Positions 58,139 to 64,000 of a stretch of 64,000 nucleotides of DNA are shown piece after piece. The position numbers and the translations under genes are program-made. The notes beneath the pieces are model-generated. The model made no database searches, was not told where the DNA came from, and was given only the letters and a program-made list of their open reading frames with translations. The DNA is taken from the NCBI RefSeq assembly GCF_007874125.1, contig NZ_CP040128.1, forward strand, positions 4,464,001 to 4,528,000. Direction: 5' to 3'. The stretch comes from Noviherbaspirillum sp. UKPF54. Lineage in GTDB: Bacteria; Pseudomonadota; Gammaproteobacteria; Burkholderiales; Burkholderiaceae_D. Within the stretch, counting starts at the first letter, position 1. Each line of letters starts with the position of its first letter.

Positions 58139-59166
58139 CAGATTACCTTGGCGCGGGTGAGGTCATGGATGTGCAGCGCGCCGACCAGCTTGCCGTCGGC
58201 GTCGGTGACCAGCATCTGGTTGATGCGGAACTGCTCCATCACGTCCACCGCTTCCACTGCGAGTTGATCGGGGCCAACCGTGCGCGGATTGGCATGCATC
58301 ACGTCGGCCACCTTCAGCTTGCTGAAATCCTGCACCGATTCGATCAGACGGCGCAAGTCGCCGTCCGTGAAAATGCCGACGGCGCGGAACGCCTCGTCGA
58401 CGACGGCCGTCATCGCCATGCCTTTCCGGGTTACCTCGAGCAATGCCGCCGGCAGAGGCGTATCGGGGGCCACCGCCGGAATCGCATCGCCGCGTCGCAT
58501 GACATCGCGCACGTGCGTCAACAGGCGGCGCCCGAGCGCGCCGCCCGGGTGGGAGCGCGCAAAGTCTTCTTCGCGAAAACCACGCGCGTCGAGCAACGCC
58601 ACGGCAAGCGCATCGCCCAGCGCCAGCGCGGCGGTTGTGCTGGCCGTCGGCGCCAGGTTGAGCGGGCAGGCTTCCTTGTCCACGCGTGCGTCCAGGTGGA
58701 CATCGGCGAGCTTGGCCAGGCTCGATTGCGCGTTACCGGTGATGGCGATCAGCTTGGCGCCCATGCGGCGGAGAATCGGAATGATCGCCAGGAATTCGGC
58801 CGCTTCGCCGGAGTTGGAAATGGCGATCAAGGCATCGTTCTCGGTAATCATGCCGAGGTCGCCGTGCAAGGCTTCGGCCGCATGCACGAACAGCGCAGGC
58901 GTGCCTGTCGATGCCAGGGTTGCCGCGATCTTGCGGGCGATATGGCCGGACTTGCCGATGCCTGACACGACCACGCGGCCGCTGCACTGCAGCAGCAGCG
59001 CGACGGCTTGCACGAAACTGTCGTCGGCGCTGTCGGACAACCGGCTCTTCAGCGCGAGGAGGGCGTCGGCTTCGATTTGCAAGGTGTCGCGCGCCAAGTC
59101 CAGCGCGCGCTGTGCGCTTTTTATATCAAAAGCTATCGGCGGGGTTTTTGCATGGGGTACACTCAT
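58138..59166 (-). CDS. kdsD: Arabinose-5-phosphate isomerase
   Basis: Converts ribulose 5-phosphate to arabinose 5-phosphate, the first committed sugar of Kdo synthesis. 342 aa: a SIS domain (VVVSGIGKSGHIARKIAATL, HGDLGMI, ISNSGEAAEFLAIIP) and two CBS domains at the C-terminus (VMRRGDAIPAVAPD, VMHANPRTVGPD). The ATG at 59166 (MSVPHAKTPPIAF) fits homologues; a GTG at 59235 would extend it by 23 unconserved residues. A TATACT box (59174-59179, minus strand) lies just before the ATG. First gene of the cluster through hpf. Confidence 0.96.
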   Translation of the reverse strand: MSVPHAKTPPIAFDIKSAQRALDLARDTLQIEADALLALKSRLSDSADDSFVQAVALLLQCSGRVVVSGIGKSGHIARKIAATLASTGTPALFVHAAEALHGDLGMITENDALIAISNSGEAAEFLAIIPILRRMGAKLIAITGNAQSSLAKLADVHLDARVDKEACPLNLAPTASTTAALALGDALAVALLDARGFREEDFARSHPGGALGRRLLTHVRDVMRRGDAIPAVAPDTPLPAALLEVTRKGMAMTAVVDEAFRAVGIFTDGDLRRLIESVQDFSKLKVADVMHANPRTVGPDQLAVEAVDVMEQFRINQMLVTDADGKLVGALHIHDLTRAKVI

Positions 59167-59284
59167 GCCCGAAAGTATAAACGAATTAGGAAAGCAAAAA
59201 ACCTGCCAATGACAACAAAAAAGCCGGTTTGACACACCTCAATGTGATTGCGAATCGCATATCAAATTTGGTTTTTAATAACCC

Positions 59285-61270
59285 ATGTTTTCAGCTCTCG
59301 AACTGACTTTGCTTTTGCTCGGTGCCGCGGTACTCGGCGTGGTCGCGTTCCGCATGCTGCATTTGCCACCGATGCTGGGGTACTTGCTGGTTGGTATCGT
59401 CGTCGGGCCTCACGGGCTGGGCGTTGCCGTGGAGAATGAAACTACCCATACGCTGGCCGAATTCGGCGTCGTGTTTTTGATGTTCTCGATCGGGCTGGAG
59501 TTCTCGCTGCCGAAGCTGTCATCGATGCGGCGCACGGTGTTCGGGCTGGGCATGGCGCAGGTGTTGTGCACGATCGCCGCGGCGATGCTGTTCGGCTGGC
59601 TGGTGGCGCACCTGCTGCCGCAGCTGACCGATATCAGCTGGCGCGCTGCCTTTGCGCTGGGCGGCGCGCTGGCCATGTCGTCCACCGCGATCGTCTCCAA
59701 GCTGCTGACCGAACGGCTGGAACTGGAAAGTCCGCACGGTCGCCAGATCATCGGCATCCTGCTGTTCCAGGACTTGGCGGTGGTGCCCTTGCTGATCCTG
59801 GTGCCGGCGCTGGCGAAAAATTCCGGCGACCTGCTGGCGACACTGGCGCTGGCCGGCATGAAGGCGATGATCGTGCTGGTGCTGCTGCTGGTGATCGGGC
59901 AGCAGCTGATGCGCAGCTGGTTCCACATCGTGGTCAAGCGCCGCTCGCAGGAATTGTTCATGCTCAACCTGCTGCTGATCACGCTCGGCTGCGCCTGGAT
60001 CACCGAGCGGGCCGGCCTGTCGCTGGCGCTGGGCGCCTTCGTGGCAGGCATGCTGATTTCCGAAACGGAATACAAGCATCAGGTGGAAGAGGACATCAAG
60101 CCGTTCCGCGACGTGCTGCTGGGGCTGTTCTTCATCACCATCGGCATGCTGCTCAACGTGCGGCTGGTGCTGGCCAACTGGTGGCTGGTGCTGCTGCTGC
60201 TCTCCGGCCCCGTGCTGCTCAAGTTCGGCCTGATCGCGGGGCTGGCTAGGCTGTTTGGCACCTCGACCGGCGTGGCCCTGCGCACCGGCCTGGCGCTGGC
60301 GCAGGCCGGCGAATTCGGCTTCGTGCTGCTGAACCAGGCGGGCGGCCTGCACCTGATGGACCCGCTCCTCATCCAGCTGATCCTGGCGTCGATGGTGCTG
60401 TCGATGCTGGCTGCGCCGTTCATCATCGCCAAGTCCGACGCCATCGTGCTAAAGCTGTCGGCCAACGAATGGATGATGCAGTCGCTGGCCCTGACGCAGA
60501 TTGCGACCCGCACCATGTCTACCCAGCAGCACGTATTGATCGCGGGCTTCGGCCGCACCGGGCAAAGCCTGGCCAAGCTGCTGGAAGAGGAGGGCATCGC
60601 GTATCACGCGCTCGACCTCGATCCCGACCGGGTGCGCGAAGCGCAGGCCGCCGGCGCCAGCGTCTCGTTCGGCGATGCCGCCCGGCGCGAAAGCCTGGTG
60701 GCGGCCGGTATCCATCGCGCGGCAGCATTGGTGGTTACCTATGCCAATACGCCGTCCGCATTGAAAGTGTTGCACTTTGCGCACGAACTGGCGCCGGCCT
60801 TGCCGGTCATCGTGCGTAGCCACGACGACAGCGACCTCGACAAACTGCGCGGCGCCGGCGCGGCCGAGGTGGTGCCGGAGGCTATCGAGGGAAGTCTGAT
60901 GCTGGCCTCGCATGCACTGGTGATGCTGGGCGTGCCGCTGCGGCGCGTGGTGCACCGCGTGCAGGCCGCGCGCGACGAACGCTACGCTTCCCTGCGCGGG
61001 TATTTTCACGGCGCCAGCGATGCGCCGGAAGATGCCGAGCATCTGCATGTGCGCCTGCATTCGGTCATCCTGAACGATGGCGCAAGAGCGATCGGCAAGT
61101 CGCTGGGTACGCTGAAGCTGCCGGAGATCGGCGCTGAAGTGACGATTCTTCGGCGCGGCAAGAACCGTGTCGAAGTGACGCCCGAGACGGTATTGCAAGC
61201 AGGCGACATCGTCGTGCTGCGCGGCGCGTCCGAAGCTGTGGCGCGTGCGGAACAGCGCTTGCTCAAGTAA
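59285..61270 (+). CDS. CPA2-family cation/proton antiporter with TrkA domains (KefB/KefC-like)
   Basis: Potassium (or sodium)/proton antiporter, 661 aa. A membrane domain of about twelve spans (1-385) has the family pattern LAEFGVVFLMFSIGLEFSLP and IIGILLFQDLAVVPLL. A cytoplasmic TrkA-N/RCK domain has the nucleotide site LIAGFGRTGQSLAKLLEEEG. A TrkA-C domain (about 570-655) ends the protein. The Q-D pair in LLFQDLAVVP is the usual transport centre. It diverges from kdsD, and its start lacks a strong binding site. KefC-type control by glutathione adducts cannot be judged from sequence. Confidence 0.9.
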   Translation: MFSALELTLLLLGAAVLGVVAFRMLHLPPMLGYLLVGIVVGPHGLGVAVENETTHTLAEFGVVFLMFSIGLEFSLPKLSSMRRTVFGLGMAQVLCTIAAAMLFGWLVAHLLPQLTDISWRAAFALGGALAMSSTAIVSKLLTERLELESPHGRQIIGILLFQDLAVVPLLILVPALAKNSGDLLATLALAGMKAMIVLVLLLVIGQQLMRSWFHIVVKRRSQELFMLNLLLITLGCAWITERAGLSLALGAFVAGMLISETEYKHQVEEDIKPFRDVLLGLFFITIGMLLNVRLVLANWWLVLLLLSGPVLLKFGLIAGLARLFGTSTGVALRTGLALAQAGEFGFVLLNQAGGLHLMDPLLIQLILASMVLSMLAAPFIIAKSDAIVLKLSANEWMMQSLALTQIATRTMSTQQHVLIAGFGRTGQSLAKLLEEEGIAYHALDLDPDRVREAQAAGASVSFGDAARRESLVAAGIHRAAALVVTYANTPSALKVLHFAHELAPALPVIVRSHDDSDLDKLRGAGAAEVVPEAIEGSLMLASHALVMLGVPLRRVVHRVQAARDERYASLRGYFHGASDAPEDAEHLHVRLHSVILNDGARAIGKSLGTLKLPEIGAEVTILRRGKNRVEVTPETVLQAGDIVVLRGASEAVARAEQRLLK

Positions 61271-61355
61271 TCGGCAAAAGTTTCCACAGGAAAACACGTT
61301 TCGCCGGTTCTCGCTACAATCCCAGGGCAGCATCACTGTCCCTGAAAGAGTTTCC

Positions 61356-62264
61356 ATGCAAGTCTTCGAGCGTATCCTTGGCATCATCCTGCCGGTCTTC
61401 CTTATCATCGCCCTCGGCTACGGTTATGCCCGGCTGCGCGGCGTAAGCGTCAAGGAGGATATGGCGGCCGTCAATCGCGTCAGCATGGGCGTGCTGTGTC
61501 CGCTGCTGGTGTTTACCGCGCTGGCGGCGAAGGACTTCGATCTCGTGCATAACGGCACGCTGATCTTGGCAGGCATCCTGATCGCCCTCGGCTCGGGCCT
61601 GATCGCCTGGCCGGTGGCGAAAATGCTGGGTTATGATCCGCGCACCTTCGTGCCGCCGATGATGTACAACAATTGCGGCAACATGGGCTTGCCGCTGGCG
61701 GTGCTGGCCTTCGGCACGGCCGGACTGTCGGCGGCGGTGGCGCTGTTCATGGCATGCAACCTGATCTATTTTTCGGTCGGCATCAAGATCATCGAGAGCG
61801 GGCGCAAGCAGCACACGCCATTCTGGAAATTCCTGATGAGCCCGATGATGCTTTCGATGATGGCCGGCATGCTGTTCGCGATATGGCATGTCACGCTGCC
61901 GATGCCGCTGATGCAGGCGATGAAGATGCTGGGAGACGCCAGCATCCCGGTCATGCTGTTCGCGCTCGGCGTACGCATGCTCGACGTCAATTTCAAGAGC
62001 TGGCATATCGGCGTCATCGGCGCCATCGTCTGCCCGGTCGCCGGCCTGATCGTCGCCTGGCTGCTGGACGGCGTGCTGAGCCTGACGTCGGATCAGCGCG
62101 GTCAGATGTACCTGTTCGCGTCGCTGCCGCCGGCCGTGTTCTGCTTCATGGTGGCCGAGCAGTACAAGCAGGAGCCGGACAAGGTGGCGTCGATCGTCTT
62201 GCTGGGGAACCTGGCGGCGCTGGCGTTCGTGCCGGCCGGGTTGTGGCTGGGGCTGCGGGCGTAA
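61356..62264 (+). CDS. AEC (auxin efflux carrier) family permease
   Basis: Ten-span membrane transporter of the AEC/malonate-auxin carrier family, 302 aa. The central motif MMYNNCGNMGLPLAVLAFG, with the helix-breaking Asn/Gly, is diagnostic, as is ASLPPAVFCFMVAEQYKQEP near the C-terminus. The ATG at 61356 is chosen; the longer frame from 61245 overlaps the antiporter. Substrate unknown, probably a small carboxylate. Converges on acyP with no gap between stops. Confidence 0.88.
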   Translation: MQVFERILGIILPVFLIIALGYGYARLRGVSVKEDMAAVNRVSMGVLCPLLVFTALAAKDFDLVHNGTLILAGILIALGSGLIAWPVAKMLGYDPRTFVPPMMYNNCGNMGLPLAVLAFGTAGLSAAVALFMACNLIYFSVGIKIIESGRKQHTPFWKFLMSPMMLSMMAGMLFAIWHVTLPMPLMQAMKMLGDASIPVMLFALGVRMLDVNFKSWHIGVIGAIVCPVAGLIVAWLLDGVLSLTSDQRGQMYLFASLPPAVFCFMVAEQYKQEPDKVASIVLLGNLAALAFVPAGLWLGLRA

Positions 62265-62543
62265 CTACTCGGTTTGACGCACCTCGAACCGGTCATCCGG
62301 CAGCGAGACGTCGTCCGCTTCGTTCACTTTCACATCGCTGACCACGGCAGCGGCGGGGCCGCGCCGCGACCATGCGACGATTTTTTCGAGCGCTGCATCA
62401 TCGCCGCGCACCATCGCCTCCACCGAGCCGTCGCGGCGATTGCGCACCCAGCCGCAAAGCCGCAGCGCGCGCGCCTGCGCCTCGAAGGAGGCGCGGTAGC
62501 CGACGCCTTGCACCAGGCCCGTGATGACGAGATGTCTTGCCAT
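62265..62543 (-). CDS. acyP: Acylphosphatase
   Basis: Hydrolyses acyl phosphates, 92 aa. The phosphate loop is ITGLVQGVGYRASF with the catalytic Arg, and the catalytic Asn is in GWVRNRRDGSVEAMVRG. It is on the minus strand just downstream of uvrA (16 nt), so probably co-transcribed. Its stop is directly adjacent to the AEC permease stop. Confidence 0.96.
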   Translation of the reverse strand: MARHLVITGLVQGVGYRASFEAQARALRLCGWVRNRRDGSVEAMVRGDDAALEKIVAWSRRGPAAAVVSDVKVNEADDVSLPDDRFEVRQTE

Positions 62544-62559
62544 TCGCGCCTCCCGATCT

Positions 62560-64000
<1,441 letters not shown>

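Noticed and set aside
59229..59265. Sigma-70 promoter for the CPA2 antiporter at the TTGACA
   Set aside because: The -35 is perfect, but no acceptable -10 is found 16-18 bp downstream.

Overview
The window is ordinary, gene-dense chromosome from a betaproteobacterium, most likely Burkholderiales and probably Oxalobacteraceae. This family-level call is inferred from gene order and protein style; no species can be named. The pointers are infA sitting between secY and rpmJ, System II cytochrome c maturation (ResB/CcsA), the ponA-pilMNOPQ-aroK-aroB-dgt order, and the kdsD-kdsC-lptCAB-rpoN-hpf order. No rRNA, tRNA, CRISPR array, IS element or prophage gene was found. Protein genes fill almost all of it.

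Layout. 1-24.4 kb: the 3' part of rpoC, a phosphoethanolamine-transferase-like gene inserted on the opposite strand, then the str (rpsL-rpsG-fusA-tuf), S10 (rpsJ to rpsQ), spc (rplN to rpmJ) and alpha (rpsM to rplQ) clusters. Every expected gene is intact, including the 37-codon rpmJ. Several intercistronic hairpins, two terminators inside the alpha cluster and three candidate promoters suggest finer transcription units than one long operon. 24.5-32.4 kb: a NodI/NodJ-type ABC exporter, cutA-dsbD, a CorA-like channel, hemB, a candidate small RNA, engB and cytochrome c4. 32.4-35.8 kb: resB and ccsA. DsbD (electron supply to apocytochrome thiols), cytochrome c4 and ResB/CcsA form a functional neighbourhood for c-type cytochromes.

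35.9-39.3 kb: an exported repeat protein, an ECF sigma factor, its single-span anti-sigma partner and the periplasmic methionine sulfoxide reductase MsrP/MsrQ, which looks like an envelope oxidative-stress unit. 39.2-41.9 kb: an outer-membrane protein, lysA and lptM on the minus strand, with cyaY divergent. 41.9-52.5 kb: penicillin-binding protein 1A, divergent from the type IV pilus assembly genes pilMNOPQ, followed by aroK, aroB and dgt. 52.5-59.2 kb: a 3-hydroxyisobutyryl-CoA hydrolase-like gene, then (minus strand) the lipopolysaccharide/sigma-54 cluster kdsD-kdsC-lptC-lptA-lptB-rpoN-hpf. 59.3-64 kb: a CPA2 cation/proton antiporter, an AEC-family permease, acylphosphatase and the 3' two thirds of uvrA.

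The most interesting item is a candidate small RNA (about 30735-30842, plus strand) between hemB and engB. It has four consecutive hairpins, CU-rich anti-Shine-Dalgarno loops and a strong one-directional terminator. It converges on engB, as Spot 42 does in Escherichia coli and ErsA does in Pseudomonas. Other points are a perfect FNR-type box in the ponA/pilM divergent promoter, the sigma/anti-sigma-msrPQ cluster, and a sharp base-composition change inside pilQ.
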